A stretch of DNA of 64,000 nucleotides, taken from positions 2,527,001-2,591,000 of the forward strand of contig NZ_CP030041.1 in the NCBI RefSeq assembly GCF_003260975.1, written 5' to 3'. The notes under the pieces were generated by a model. That model searched no databases. It worked only from the letters and a program-made list of their open reading frames with translations, and was not told where the DNA came from. A program made the translations under genes and the position numbers. Source of the DNA: Echinicola strongylocentroti. Lineage in GTDB: Bacteria; Bacteroidota; Bacteroidia; Cytophagales; Cyclobacteriaceae. Shown here one piece after another: positions 45,128 to 54,118 of the stretch (position 1 is its first letter; every line of letters starts with the position of its first letter).

Positions 45128-45569
45128 TTATGTAGGTAATGATCCCAAATAGTAAATGTTACAGGGATGAATGAAAATATTTTAAAAATTACCTAAAAAA
45201 CCCTCAAACAGAAAACCACCAACTACTAGACAAAAGAATATTTTTTTACCACAAGCTCCCAAGGTCCCAGGGCAAACGCGTTTAGTGTTTTGAAGGAAAA
45301 CAATTTTCGTATAGGCATAGCTATCATCCGTGCCGATGGAACTCCTTCGGGAGGTTGAGGAGAGCTTAAGCTCCTACGGATGAATCCGCAGGTTACTAAA
45401 TTTATCGTGCCGCTGGCACTTTGCCCCGAGTTGTACATTGGAAACCGCAGTAGCCAATCTTGCCGAATGGCGGGATAGGCTGAAAGAATGATTAGTTGAT
45501 TTGGATCGTACAAGCCGGCAGCTATCTGCTCATGTATAGTGGTTGGCTTGGTTGAGGTTAAACCCTGAA

Positions 45570-46191
45570 TCAATGCCGTTTAGTTAAGGGCATTTCCTTC
45601 TTTTCATATACCTAAAAGTCCTTTTTTGATTGACTTTGGCTGGGGAAACCTGATCATCTTGGGGGATTTTATCCTTTTCCTTTTTTCCCCCGAAAGCCTT
45701 CGGGGCAGGCTATTGATGAAAAAAGAAAGAAAAAAATCTAGGCCGGTGGTATGCCTTTTAAAATGGAACATGGATTTACCCTGCGACCGAGATCCGTCAC
45801 CCATTTTAATTTCCACCCGATGGCTACGACCTAAAAGTGAGTGGGTCTCGCTGTTCCACGACGCGAGCCAACTCCCTTTCTTAACGGCCTCCACCATCGG
45901 CTGGAAAACAGGCTTACCAAGGACCGTAATAAGGAAGCGATACCTTTTTTGGCTCAGGGGGGCTTATAGTTCTCGCTCAACTTGGTTATTTAAGAAATTA
46001 TACCACTACATGGAATAATGATGATAATTTATCCATAAGAAACTTATTAATCGGATCCGCCTTGCAGGTATTGGGCGTTAAGAAATTAAAAAGCGGGTGG
46101 GCAAAAAGGCAGGCTTGTTTGACGAAATGCTGCCCAAGGAAAAAATATAGAACCCATATTTTCCAGATACACACTAATTAAACGGCATTAA
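45570..46191. mobile_element. Type I interspersed element, 622 bp, non-coding
   Basis: Left end TCAATGCCGTTTAGTTA (45570-45586), right end TAATTAAACGGCATTA (46175-46190). It shares an internal segment with the 8537-8929 copy (GGATCCGCCTTGCAGG at 46052 onward). The remainder differs, so internal sequence has been gained or lost. No transposase is encoded. As in the other copy, a type II end (AACCCAGAATATGCGTTAG) directly follows. Confidence 0.55.
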
Positions 46192-46209
46192 ACCCAGAAT
46201 ATGCGTTAG
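46191..46209 (+). repeat. Type II element left-end fragment
   Basis: AACCCAGAATATGCGTTAG resembles the left end of the type II hairpin elements; no right end follows. Confidence 0.4.
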
Positions 46210-46290
46210 CAACTGAGCATCCTGTCTAATCCGCCTTTGGAGGAGGGTCATATAGAAGGTGCTGGTGACAACAAAAAAGATTACACACAA

Positions 46291-46363
46291 AAGCGTAAGT
46301 TCCGTAGGAACGGCAGATATAAATGCAAATAGGAACATTTTTTTTTAAAGGCGTTTGCCCTGC
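46291..46363 (-). repeat. Family D repeat, copy 1
   Basis: GTTCCGTAGGAACGGCAGATAT ... GGCGTTTGCCCTG. The same sequence in opposite orientation lies at 55869-55942. Confidence 0.5.
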
Positions 46364-46902
46364 CCAAGCCCCTAAGCCTTTTATGAAATAGGTCCTCACA
46401 GAAGCCACGGGAATCTCAGAAAAGCGTTGTTTCATTCTGGGTTTTCTGTGCGTTCCGCGAGAAATAAAAACTACTGGCAAGAAGCGTATAATCAAAATGA
46501 AATAATAAGTACCAAGCGAACAACTCACGCCGACCAATCTTCCTTGTACCTTTGAGCCTTAGTGGCTAAACAAAAGAGCAGTCATATCAGCATGCTAAAC
46601 CTTACATAAAAAAGAATCAGTGCAAACCTTATTACCTGTCGCGCCGTGGCGAATCTGCGCCATCAGCGTTCTATCTGAATCATCTCTCAGTCTTCTTGCC
46701 TCCATCCAGATAGGAGCATTTCCAAATTCAACCGCCTAAGATAGGCTGCATTCAAACAAAATAGATTAATTTTAAATTATGATTACAAATGGTATGCATG
46801 CGTACTTATTGGTTAATTTGTATAAAAGATGAACAAAACCGGCAATAGACCTATGAAGACAAACATAAAAACACTCGAAAAGGTAATCTCAGCAGAGGGC
46901 AT

Positions 46903-46931
46903 AAAAAAAGCCTTGAATTGCTTCAAGGCTT
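46903..46931 (-). terminator. Terminator of tRNA-Phe
   Basis: On the minus strand, AAGCCTTGAA-gcaa-TTCAAGGCTT then TTTTT follows the tRNA by one or two bases. Confidence 0.85.
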
Positions 46932-46932
46932 G

Positions 46933-47005
46933 TGGTGATGAGTGGGCTCGAACCACCGACTCACGGATTTTCAGTCCGATGCTCTACCAACTGAGCTACA
47001 TCACC
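46933..47005 (-). tRNA. tRNA-Phe (GAA)
   Basis: Read on the minus strand, the 73-base sequence folds as a tRNA. The acceptor stem is GGTGATG / CATCACC, the D arm holds AGCTCAGTTGGTAGAGC, the anticodon loop CTGAAAA has anticodon GAA, and the T arm is GTGGTTCGAGCCCAC with the TTCGA loop. The discriminator is A; CCA is not encoded. The anticodon stem has a T-T mismatch at 27-43. A perfect terminator hairpin follows directly. Confidence 0.93.
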
Positions 47006-47106
47006 GTTGTAAAGTGATGCAAAGGTAGGTAAATGTTCTTTTGATGCAAACCTATAGAACAAAAAAATTACAACAATTTTAAAGAAACAACTTTAATTTA
47101 TTCACT

Positions 47107-48441
47107 ATGAGTATTTTACCTCAGGTAATTTTTCTCGTGATTTTTGCCGCTGCAGGATATGTACTTTACAGGAGGATTTCCTTTCTGAAAAGAAATATCA
47201 TGTTGGGCAAAAAGGAAGAAAGAAATGATCAGCCAGGAGAACGATGGAAGACCATGCTATTGGTCGCTTTTGGCCAGCAGAAGATGTTTAAACGATGGTT
47301 GCCCGCATTCCTGCACTTTCTCGTATATGCAGGGTTTATCATTATCAATTTGGAAGTAGCCGAATTTATCATAGATGGATTCACAGGCCAGCACCGCATT
47401 TTTGCTCCTTTCTTAGGTGGCTTTTACACGTTTGCCATGAATGCATTTGAGTTCTTGGCGGTCGGTGTCCTAGTAGCATGTGTGGTCTTTTTGATCAGGA
47501 GAAATATCACGAAAGTTCCTCGTCTGACCATGAAAGAACTTAAGGGATGGCCGGCCATGGACGCCAACCTGATCCTGATCATTGAAATCTGCCTGATGAT
47601 GGCCATTCTTAAAATGAATGCGGCCGATCAGCTCTTGGCATCAAGAGGAGTGGGACATTACACCCAGTTGGGCACCCTCTTTTTCAGCAGCTTGCTGAAG
47701 CCGTTTTTTGAAGGATTCAGCACCTCCTTTCTTATTTTCACCGAAAGGGCAGCCTGGTGGTTCCACATTGTGGGAATATTGAGCTTTGCGATTTACGTCA
47801 CCTATTCCAAGCACCTGCATATTTTCCTAGCATTCCCCAACACTTGGTACTCCAAGCTCCAGCCCAAAGGTGAAATGACCAATATGCCCGAGGTCACCAA
47901 TGAAGTCAACATGATGCTGGGCATCCCCACAGAAGGCGCCCAGGAACCACCTGCAGAAATTGGCCGTTTTGGTGCCAAAGATGTAAATGACCTCAGTTGG
48001 ATCAACGTTATGAACGCCTACTCCTGTACAGAGTGTGGCCGGTGTACTGCCGAATGCCCTGCCAATATCACAGGCAAAAAGCTCTCGCCACGTAAAATCA
48101 TGATGGATGTCAGGGATAGGGCAGAAGAAGTCGGAAAAAGCCTAGACGCCGGTGGCAAAGGCCTGGAAGATGGCAAAAGTCTCTTGGGCGACTACACCAC
48201 TGCGGAAGAGATCAATGCCTGCACCAGCTGCAATGCCTGTGTGGAAGCTTGCCCGGTAAACATCGACCCATTATCGATCATTCTGCAAATGCGACGCTAC
48301 GTGGCGATGGAAGAAAGTGGCTCTCCTGCCCAATGGAATGCCATGTTCCAAAACATGGAAACCAGCTTCTCACCATGGAAATTTGCCCCTACCGACCGCT
48401 TCAACTGGGCGGAGTCTGTCAAGGATGAAGAAATAAAGTAA
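47107..48441 (+). CDS. Membrane-bound (Fe-S) electron-transfer protein
   Basis: A 444-residue protein with about five to six transmembrane helices at residues 1-240 (nitrate-reductase-gamma-like, with histidines positioned as possible heme ligands) and a cytoplasmic C-terminal part with two 4Fe-4S clusters, C-T-E-C-G-R-C-T-A-E-C-P and C-T-S-C-N-A-C-V-E-A-C-P-V. With the next gene it resembles a split HdrD/GlcF-like membrane oxidoreductase. Electron donor and acceptor are unknown. The next gene starts 19 bases downstream. Confidence 0.88.
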   Translation: MSILPQVIFLVIFAAAGYVLYRRISFLKRNIMLGKKEERNDQPGERWKTMLLVAFGQQKMFKRWLPAFLHFLVYAGFIIINLEVAEFIIDGFTGQHRIFAPFLGGFYTFAMNAFEFLAVGVLVACVVFLIRRNITKVPRLTMKELKGWPAMDANLILIIEICLMMAILKMNAADQLLASRGVGHYTQLGTLFFSSLLKPFFEGFSTSFLIFTERAAWWFHIVGILSFAIYVTYSKHLHIFLAFPNTWYSKLQPKGEMTNMPEVTNEVNMMLGIPTEGAQEPPAEIGRFGAKDVNDLSWINVMNAYSCTECGRCTAECPANITGKKLSPRKIMMDVRDRAEEVGKSLDAGGKGLEDGKSLLGDYTTAEEINACTSCNACVEACPVNIDPLSIILQMRRYVAMEESGSPAQWNAMFQNMETSFSPWKFAPTDRFNWAESVKDEEIK

Positions 48442-48460
48442 AAAGAACGAACCAAACGAT

Positions 48461-49255
48461 ATGTCAAATTACAAAGTACCCACCATGGCCGAAATGGCAG
48501 CCTCCGGAGAATCACCGGAAATCCTCTTTTGGGTGGGCTGCGCTGGGTCATTTGATGATCGGTACAAAGCCGTTACCCAGGCTTTCGTTAAGATCCTCAA
48601 CAAAGTCGGTGTCAGTTTTGCCGTCTTGGGACCTGAAGAAACATGCACCGGAGACCCAGCAAGAAGAGCTGGAAATGAGTTCCTTTTCCAAATGCAGGCC
48701 GTGGCCAATATCCAAGTACTGAACGGCTACAATATCAAAAAAATGGTAACGGCCTGCCCACACTGCTTTAACACCATCAAAAACGAATACCCGGCACTCG
48801 GAGGAAAATACGAAGTCATCCACCACAGCCAATTCCTCCAATCACTTATCAACGACGGCAAAATCGTTATGAAAGGCGGCGGGGAATTCAAAGGTAAAAA
48901 AATCACTTTCCACGACTCCTGTTACCTCGGTAGGGCCAACAATGTCTATGAAGCCCCCAGGGAAATCATTAAGGCCTTGGACGTGGAATTGGTGGAGATG
49001 AAGCGGTGTCGCACCAAGGGACTTTGCTGCGGTGCCGGTGGTGCACAGATGTTCAAAGAACCCGAACCCGGCAAAAAAGACGTCAATGTGGAGCGCACCG
49101 AAGAAGCACTCGGGACTGGCGCATCTACCATCGCCGTAGGCTGTCCATTCTGCTTGACCATGATGGCCGATGGTGTCAAAAACAAAGAAAAAGAAAACGA
49201 GGTGAAGGTCGTTGACTTGGCCGAACTCATCGCAAAAGACCAGGGGCTGGAATAG
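48461..49255 (+). CDS. CCG-domain (Fe-S)-binding oxidoreductase subunit
   Basis: 264 residues with two cysteine-rich CCG-type domains as in HdrB/HdrD/GlcF/LutA: the first region contains W-V-G-C-A-G-S and C-P-H-C-F-N-T, the second C-Y-L-G-R-A-N-N-V and C-C-G-A-G-G-A-Q-M-F, ending with V-G-C-P-F-C-L-T-M. These bind non-cubane or paired Fe-S clusters. It forms a two-gene unit with the membrane Fe-S protein and probably passes electrons to or from quinone. Confidence 0.9.
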   Translation: MSNYKVPTMAEMAASGESPEILFWVGCAGSFDDRYKAVTQAFVKILNKVGVSFAVLGPEETCTGDPARRAGNEFLFQMQAVANIQVLNGYNIKKMVTACPHCFNTIKNEYPALGGKYEVIHHSQFLQSLINDGKIVMKGGGEFKGKKITFHDSCYLGRANNVYEAPREIIKALDVELVEMKRCRTKGLCCGAGGAQMFKEPEPGKKDVNVERTEEALGTGASTIAVGCPFCLTMMADGVKNKEKENEVKVVDLAELIAKDQGLE

Positions 49256-49478
49256 AGAAGGGTCTTTGGTAGGTGGCAACTGGCATTTGGTATTTGATAG
49301 GTGGTATATTGAACCAAACCATCGGCGTCAAAACGAAGCATCATAGGATCGGGTGTGAAAAAAAACCGGGATTGTCAGCATCCTTCCCAGCCATTTTACG
49401 TTCTAGTTAAAGGACACTTTGCATCCAAGATGCTTTGTTTTATATTTAATAATTGAATAAAAAAGACTAAAAGCGATT

Positions 49479-49967
49479 ATGTATTTGCCATTCGAAACAA
49501 TGCCTGACACCGCTCGGGTATGGATATATCAAGCCAATAGGAAATTTTCCAATGAAGAAAAAGACCTTATCACTTCGCGAATGACGGCATTCTGCGATCA
49601 ATGGAATACCCATGGCAACCGGATGCCCACTTCTTTTGATATAAAATACGACCAGTTTATCATCCTGTCCGTGGACGAATCCCAGCTCGGTGCCAGTGGA
49701 TGCTCGATCGACAGTTCCGTTCGGACACTACGGGAGCTCGATGAAGTTTTGCAGGTAAACCTTCTGGACCAAGGCAAGGTTTCTTTTATAAACCAGGATG
49801 AAATCACCATTAGCAGCTTAGGCCAAATCAAAGAATACATCCAAGATGGCCAGCTCACCTCTAGCACTAAGGTCTTTAACACTACGGTGCAGCGTAAAGA
49901 AGATCTCAAAGACAAGTGGCTCATTCCCGCAAGTGACAGCTGGTTAAACAGATATTTCAATAACTAA
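49479..49967 (+). CDS. Conserved hypothetical protein
   Basis: A 162-residue soluble protein conserved in Bacteroidota. It is often labelled 'ABC transporter ATPase' in databases, but no Walker A or B motif or ABC signature is present, so that label is not supported. Recognisable features: M-P-D-T-A-R-V-W-I-Y-Q-A-N-R near the start and the end S-D-S-W-L-N-R-Y-F. Function unknown. It precedes the PorE-like lipoprotein gene by 54 bases on the same strand. Confidence 0.75.
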   Translation: MYLPFETMPDTARVWIYQANRKFSNEEKDLITSRMTAFCDQWNTHGNRMPTSFDIKYDQFIILSVDESQLGASGCSIDSSVRTLRELDEVLQVNLLDQGKVSFINQDEITISSLGQIKEYIQDGQLTSSTKVFNTTVQRKEDLKDKWLIPASDSWLNRYFNN

Positions 49968-50021
49968 TTATTATAAAAGTTATATATTAGAGGATACACT
50001 TTCTGATGACAGCCTGACTTT

Positions 50022-51944
50022 ATGATGAAAAATTGTTTTCTGAGTTCTCTTTTTATCTTCCTTTTTTTGGTAGGATGCACCAGTTTACAACAAAAAGGAG
50101 AAAACCAATTTGCTGCTGGTGAATACCAATTAGCGATTGGCACTTTTTCGAAGGTACTTACTGATAACCCAGATGACAGTGATGCCAACTACTTTGTTGC
50201 CGAAAGTTATCGGCTGTCCAACCGCATCGAAGACGCCCTTCCTTACTATGATAAGCTATTGGAAGAGGAAGGCTCTTTCGAAAATTACATGAAAAAAGCC
50301 AAGAGCTTACATGATCAGGGAGAATACGAAGAGGCCGCAGCAGCTTATCAGCAGGCCAAAGAACACACCACCAGTGACTCCCTGCTGGCTCTCGCCGATA
50401 TGGGAGCTGAAAATATGGCCAAAATCGAAGAAATCACGGATTATTGGCCCTATCATGAGCTCCAGAACTATGAATTGCTCAACACATCAGGAATAGATTA
50501 TGCCCCTGTGGTCAGCGAAGATTTCTTGTATTTCACCAGTTCGCGACGTGCCAGCGGAATGTATCCCGCCACTGGCCAAGGCTATACCAAGCTCTTTCGG
50601 GCAAGGGCCAACGGAGTAAAAGTGGATGTCCAAAACGTGCAGCCACTTCCAGAATTCCAGAACGAAGAAAACCTCAACCAAGGGGCCATCACCATCAGCC
50701 CAGACGGCAACACCATCATCTACGCACGTGGCAATAGCCTAAGCAAAAAAGACCTTCCCGAGGTCAATTTGTTCATCAGCTATTTCAGGGGAGCGGGCTT
50801 TACTGACCCGATCTGGATGCCTGTAAATGAAGATGAAACCTACTGGAACTCCACACCTGCCTTCAGTATCGATGGCGAAGAACTTTATTTTGCCTCAAAC
50901 AGGCCTGGAGGCTACGGGGGCATCGATCTCTATAAAGCCACCAAGCTGGCCAATGGGGATTTTGGCAATGCCAAAAACCTAGGTCCCGAGATCAACACAC
51001 CGGGCAATGAGATGTTCCCACGTCCGATGGGGGAGCAACTTTATTTTGCTTCGGATGGGCATCCGGGATTTGGCAAGCTGGATCTTTTTGTGGCTGAGGC
51101 CAAAGATGGAAATACCAATATCACCAACCTTGGCAAGAACATCAATTCTATCAGTGATGACTTCGGTATTTTCTTTACCAATTTTCCCAAAGAGGGATTT
51201 CTCACCTCCAACCGAGAAGGAGGAGTAGGTGACGATGACATTTACTATTTCCAAGACAACACACCCAAGCCAAAAGTGGTCAATGTTTTCTTGAATGTAA
51301 ACACCCTGCAAAAAACAGCACAAGGCGAAACAGTGCTTCCTAGTGCCAGAGTAGCCCTCTATGACAGCACCAAACAGACAGTAGGTGGAGACTTCTCCAA
51401 TGAACAAGGCAGGCTAAGGTTTAAACTAGAGCCGAATGCGGATTTCACTTTGATCGCCTCCAAAAACGGGTATTTCACCAAAAGCATTCCCTACAGCACT
51501 GTCGGCAAAACTCCCGCTCAAGAAGACCTCATCCAAGATGTCACCAATGTCACCCTGGACACCACCATTGTGCTGGATAAGCTGGAACTGGAGAAAGCCA
51601 TCGTATTGGAAAATATCTACTACGACTTGGACAAAGCCGACATCCGTCCAGACGCTGCTGTGGAGCTGGACAAACTGGTCAAAATACTTCAGGACAATCC
51701 TGAAATCAAAATCGAGCTCAGCTCTCATACAGACAGCCGTGCCAGTGACGAATACAACCGGGATCTTTCCCAACGCAGGGCGCAGTCTGCCGTAGACTAT
51801 ATCATTTCACAGGGCATTGCTGAAGACAGGCTAGTGGCCAAAGGCTATGGTGAAGACCAACCTGTCATCGAAAACGCCCAAACAGAAGAGGAGCACCAGC
51901 GCAACCGACGCACCGAATTTAAGGTCATCGAGATCGAGGAATAA
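50022..51944 (+). CDS. PorE-like OmpA-family lipoprotein (TPR, propeller, CRD, OmpA)
   Basis: A 640-residue lipoprotein (lipobox L-V-G-C, Cys19). Domain order: TPR-like helices about 25-125, a PD40/WD40-like beta-propeller about 150-420 (repeated I-S-P-D-G-N, F-S-I-D-G-E-E-L-Y-F-A-S-N-R-P-G-G, Y-F-A-S-D-G-H-P-G), a carboxypeptidase-regulatory-like domain about 425-520, and an OmpA C-terminal peptidoglycan-binding domain about 525-640 (S-H-T-D-S-R-A-S-D-E-Y-N and N-R-R-T-E-F). This order matches PorE of the type IX secretion system, which anchors the machinery to peptidoglycan. Many other OmpA-like lipoproteins share parts of it, so the PorE role is likely but not proven. Confidence 0.87.
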   Translation: MMKNCFLSSLFIFLFLVGCTSLQQKGENQFAAGEYQLAIGTFSKVLTDNPDDSDANYFVAESYRLSNRIEDALPYYDKLLEEEGSFENYMKKAKSLHDQGEYEEAAAAYQQAKEHTTSDSLLALADMGAENMAKIEEITDYWPYHELQNYELLNTSGIDYAPVVSEDFLYFTSSRRASGMYPATGQGYTKLFRARANGVKVDVQNVQPLPEFQNEENLNQGAITISPDGNTIIYARGNSLSKKDLPEVNLFISYFRGAGFTDPIWMPVNEDETYWNSTPAFSIDGEELYFASNRPGGYGGIDLYKATKLANGDFGNAKNLGPEINTPGNEMFPRPMGEQLYFASDGHPGFGKLDLFVAEAKDGNTNITNLGKNINSISDDFGIFFTNFPKEGFLTSNREGGVGDDDIYYFQDNTPKPKVVNVFLNVNTLQKTAQGETVLPSARVALYDSTKQTVGGDFSNEQGRLRFKLEPNADFTLIASKNGYFTKSIPYSTVGKTPAQEDLIQDVTNVTLDTTIVLDKLELEKAIVLENIYYDLDKADIRPDAAVELDKLVKILQDNPEIKIELSSHTDSRASDEYNRDLSQRRAQSAVDYIISQGIAEDRLVAKGYGEDQPVIENAQTEEEHQRNRRTEFKVIEIEE

Positions 51945-52352
51945 GAAGGGCGAAGTTTGAAAGTTAAGATATTGGAAGGTTTTTCGGTTTTGTAAGAAAA
52001 CACGCCTACCTAAGTTCCCCTCCGTGACGGAGAGGAATATGTACTTCCCTGATTAGTGTTGACCGGATTAATATTAGTTTTCATTATCAAATATGGTAAT
52101 CGCTAGTCATTTACTAAAATCCTATTGTGTTTCTCTTTGCTCCAAAATAACTCCACCTAACCTCCCCGCCGTGGCGGGGAGGACTGTCTCAATACAATGT
52201 ACATTTGTCTCAAGTCTCAAGTCTCACTTCTCATATCTCAAGTTCAAGACTCAAGTCTCACTACTCAAGACTTAATACTTTCAAACATATATTTTCCCAA
52301 TCCTTGCCAAAATCCTTAACTTTACGGCAACATTAACCAAGTCACTATTCTG
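51945..52352. other. Intergenic region with family C repeat
   Basis: The first part has an inverted CTCCGTGACGGAG palindrome near 52018. From 52136 it is a family C repeat. No gene is supported. Confidence 0.45.
52136..52275 (+). repeat. Family C repeat, copy 2, with strong GC hairpin
   Basis: TTTGCTCCAAAATAACTCC, then CCTCCCCGCC-gt-GGCGGGGAGG (a 10-bp perfect hairpin, 52161-52182), then a tract of TCTCAAG-type 7-bp units to about 52270. Copy 1 at 19920-19990 has the same parts with a weaker CCTCC/GGAGG hairpin. Confidence 0.5.
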
Positions 52353-53516
52353 ATGGACGAAAGATACATGCAACGGGGCGTATCCGCCTCAAAGGAGGAT
52401 GTGCATAACGCCATATCCAATTTGGATAAAGGACTGTACCCTAAGGCATTCTGCAAAATCGTAGAAGACACCCTCGGCAATGACCCCAATTTCTGCAATG
52501 TCATGCATGCTGATGGTGCCGGCACCAAATCTTCCCTGGCGTATCTTTATTGGAAAGAAACCGGTGACTTGAGCGTCTGGAAGGGCATTGCCCAAGATGC
52601 CATCATCATGAATACTGACGACCTGCTCTGTGTGGGTGCGGTCAATAATATCCTCGTCTCCTCCACCATCGGAAGGAACAAAAACCTGATCCCGGGAGAA
52701 GTGATTTCTGCCATCATCAACGGCACCGAAGAAGTCCTCCAAATGCTCCGTGACAATGGCGTAAATGCAGTCCTCACCGGTGGTGAAACAGCCGATGTGG
52801 GCGACTTGGTGAGGACAGTCATCGTGGACAGTACAGTCACCTGTCGCATGCGCAGGGATGAAGTCATCTCCAATGACAATATCAAACCAGGAGATGTCGT
52901 CGTCGGATTAGCATCCTATGGGCAGGCCAAATACGAAAACAGCTATAATGGAGGTATGGGCAGCAACGGCCTCACCTCAGCCCGTCATGATGTCTTCAAT
53001 AAAGTCCTAAAGACCAAATACCCCGAGAGTTTTGATCCATCTGTACCGGATGATTTGATTTATACAGGAAAGTATAATCTGACCGATCCAGCACCTGGAA
53101 CTCCCGTAAATATGGGCAAGCTGGTACTTTCCCCTACACGGACCTATGCCCCGATCATGGTAGAGGCCCTCAAATACCTCCGGCCACAAATCCACGGCCT
53201 GGTACACTGCAGCGGAGGAGCGCAGACCAAAGTACTCCACTTCGTGGACAACGTACATGTGGTGAAGGACAACCTCTTCGAAACACCGCCATTGTTCAAG
53301 GTCATCCAAGAAGAAAGTGGTACGGACTGGAAAGAAATGTACAAGGTCTTCAACATGGGGCACCGCATGGAAGTTTATTTGGAAGAAAAATATGCCGAAG
53401 AAATCATTGATATCGCGGAATTCCACGGTGTGGATGCACAGATCATTGGTCGCGTAGAGCCTTATGATGGCAAAAAAGTCACCATCAAAAGTGAACATGG
53501 TACATTTGAGTATTGA
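52353..53516 (+). CDS. purM: Phosphoribosylformylglycinamidine cyclo-ligase (AIR synthase)-like
   Basis: 387 residues, PurM superfamily. The nucleotide-binding segment H-A-D-G-A-G-T-K-S, N-T-D-D-L-L-C-V-G-A and G-G-E-T-A-D are family features; the C-terminal half ends with I-G-R-V-E-P. It is about 40 residues longer than typical PurM, as in the Bacteroidota variant. It would convert FGAM to AIR in purine synthesis with ATP. It starts at an ATG 77 bases after the family C repeat and stands alone. Confidence 0.88.
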   Translation: MDERYMQRGVSASKEDVHNAISNLDKGLYPKAFCKIVEDTLGNDPNFCNVMHADGAGTKSSLAYLYWKETGDLSVWKGIAQDAIIMNTDDLLCVGAVNNILVSSTIGRNKNLIPGEVISAIINGTEEVLQMLRDNGVNAVLTGGETADVGDLVRTVIVDSTVTCRMRRDEVISNDNIKPGDVVVGLASYGQAKYENSYNGGMGSNGLTSARHDVFNKVLKTKYPESFDPSVPDDLIYTGKYNLTDPAPGTPVNMGKLVLSPTRTYAPIMVEALKYLRPQIHGLVHCSGGAQTKVLHFVDNVHVVKDNLFETPPLFKVIQEESGTDWKEMYKVFNMGHRMEVYLEEKYAEEIIDIAEFHGVDAQIIGRVEPYDGKKVTIKSEHGTFEY

Positions 53517-53583
53517 TTTACAATATTTTTTTTCCTTGCTCAAATCCTTAAATTAGTACAACTTATCATTTAAAAAGTTGATC

Positions 53584-53817
53584 ATGAGTCTTTCAGAAGA
53601 AAAAGAATGGATAAAAAAAGAGGTGGATAATATTCAAGACGAAAGCATCATTGCAGCTATCAGAAACATTATTGACGTGACCTTAAAGAAAGAAGATCTA
53701 TTTTCTACCCTACCAGAGGAAGAAATAATTGCAAGGGCAAAAAAATCAGAGGAAGAAATAAATAATAATGAAACCATTGCTCTGGAAACGCTGACAAAGG
53801 CCAGTAAAAAATGGTAA
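53584..53817 (+). CDS. Antitoxin of ParE/RelE-type module
   Basis: A 77-residue charged, mostly helical protein, rich in Glu/Lys, of the kind that precedes RelE/ParE toxins in Bacteroidota. No clear DNA-binding N-terminus is visible. The start is ATG 53584. It ends one base before the GTG of the toxin gene, so translation is coupled. Assignment rests mainly on the toxin neighbour. Confidence 0.75.
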   Translation: MSLSEEKEWIKKEVDNIQDESIIAAIRNIIDVTLKKEDLFSTLPEEEIIARAKKSEEEINNNETIALETLTKASKKW

Positions 53818-53818
53818 A

Positions 53819-54118
53819 GTGAAAGTAGTATTTACAAAATCTGCCAGTGAAAGGCTAAGGAAAATCCATTCCTACTACAAACACAGGGTAAATCAAAGAA
53901 CAGCCAATAAGATTATAACCCAAATATTAAAATCGGCAAAAAGTTTACATTCAAATCCGGGGAAAGGTTCGATCGAAGAAATATTGGAACCCTTAGGACA
54001 GGGACATAGAAAAATCATCGAAGGAAATTATAAAATAATTTATCGAGTAGTCACTTCAGCGGTAGTCATAACCGATATTTTTGATATAAGACGAAATCCA
54101 GGTAAGATGAAGCCTTAA
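53819..54118 (+). CDS. RelE/ParE-family toxin
   Basis: A 99-residue protein with the ParE/RelE fold pattern: V-F-T-K-S-A-S-E-R-L-R-K-I-H-S-Y-Y near the start, S-A-K-S-L-H-S-N-P-G-K-G in the middle and I-I-E-G-N-Y-K-I-I-Y-R-V-V...I-T-D-I-F-D-I-R-R-N-P at the end. It starts with GTG one base after the antitoxin stop. The stop TAA is followed without gap by the ATG of the ceramidase-like gene (TAAATG), an unusual fusion of a toxin-antitoxin unit and a metabolic gene in one transcript. Confidence 0.87.
   Translation: MKVVFTKSASERLRKIHSYYKHRVNQRTANKIITQILKSAKSLHSNPGKGSIEEILEPLGQGHRKIIEGNYKIIYRVVTSAVVITDIFDIRRNPGKMKP

Larger units (their letters stand above)
45128..46902. other. 1.8-kb repeat-rich region without genes
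   Basis: The long gap between the sigma factor gene and tRNA-Phe. It contains a type I element (45570-46191), a type II end (46191-46209), a family D repeat (46291-46363, and a weak trace GGGCAAACGCGTTTAG near 45262), and decayed short repeats. Frames in it are shadows of repeats. Confidence 0.6.

Noticed and set aside
46226..46537. 103-codon minus-strand frame (contains C-R-S-Y-G-T)
   Set aside because: Derived from the family D repeat and neighbouring remnants; such frames recur with repeats and lack conserved start or function.
46829..47017. 62-codon frame over tRNA-Phe
   Set aside because: Overlaps the tRNA on the opposite strand.
49479..49967. 'ABC transporter ATPase' label for this protein
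   Set aside because: No Walker A, Walker B or ABC signature is present; kept as conserved hypothetical.
52200..52275. Possible CRISPR-like array in the TCTCAAG tract
   Set aside because: Units are about 7 bp, degenerate and without spacers of even length; no cas genes nearby.
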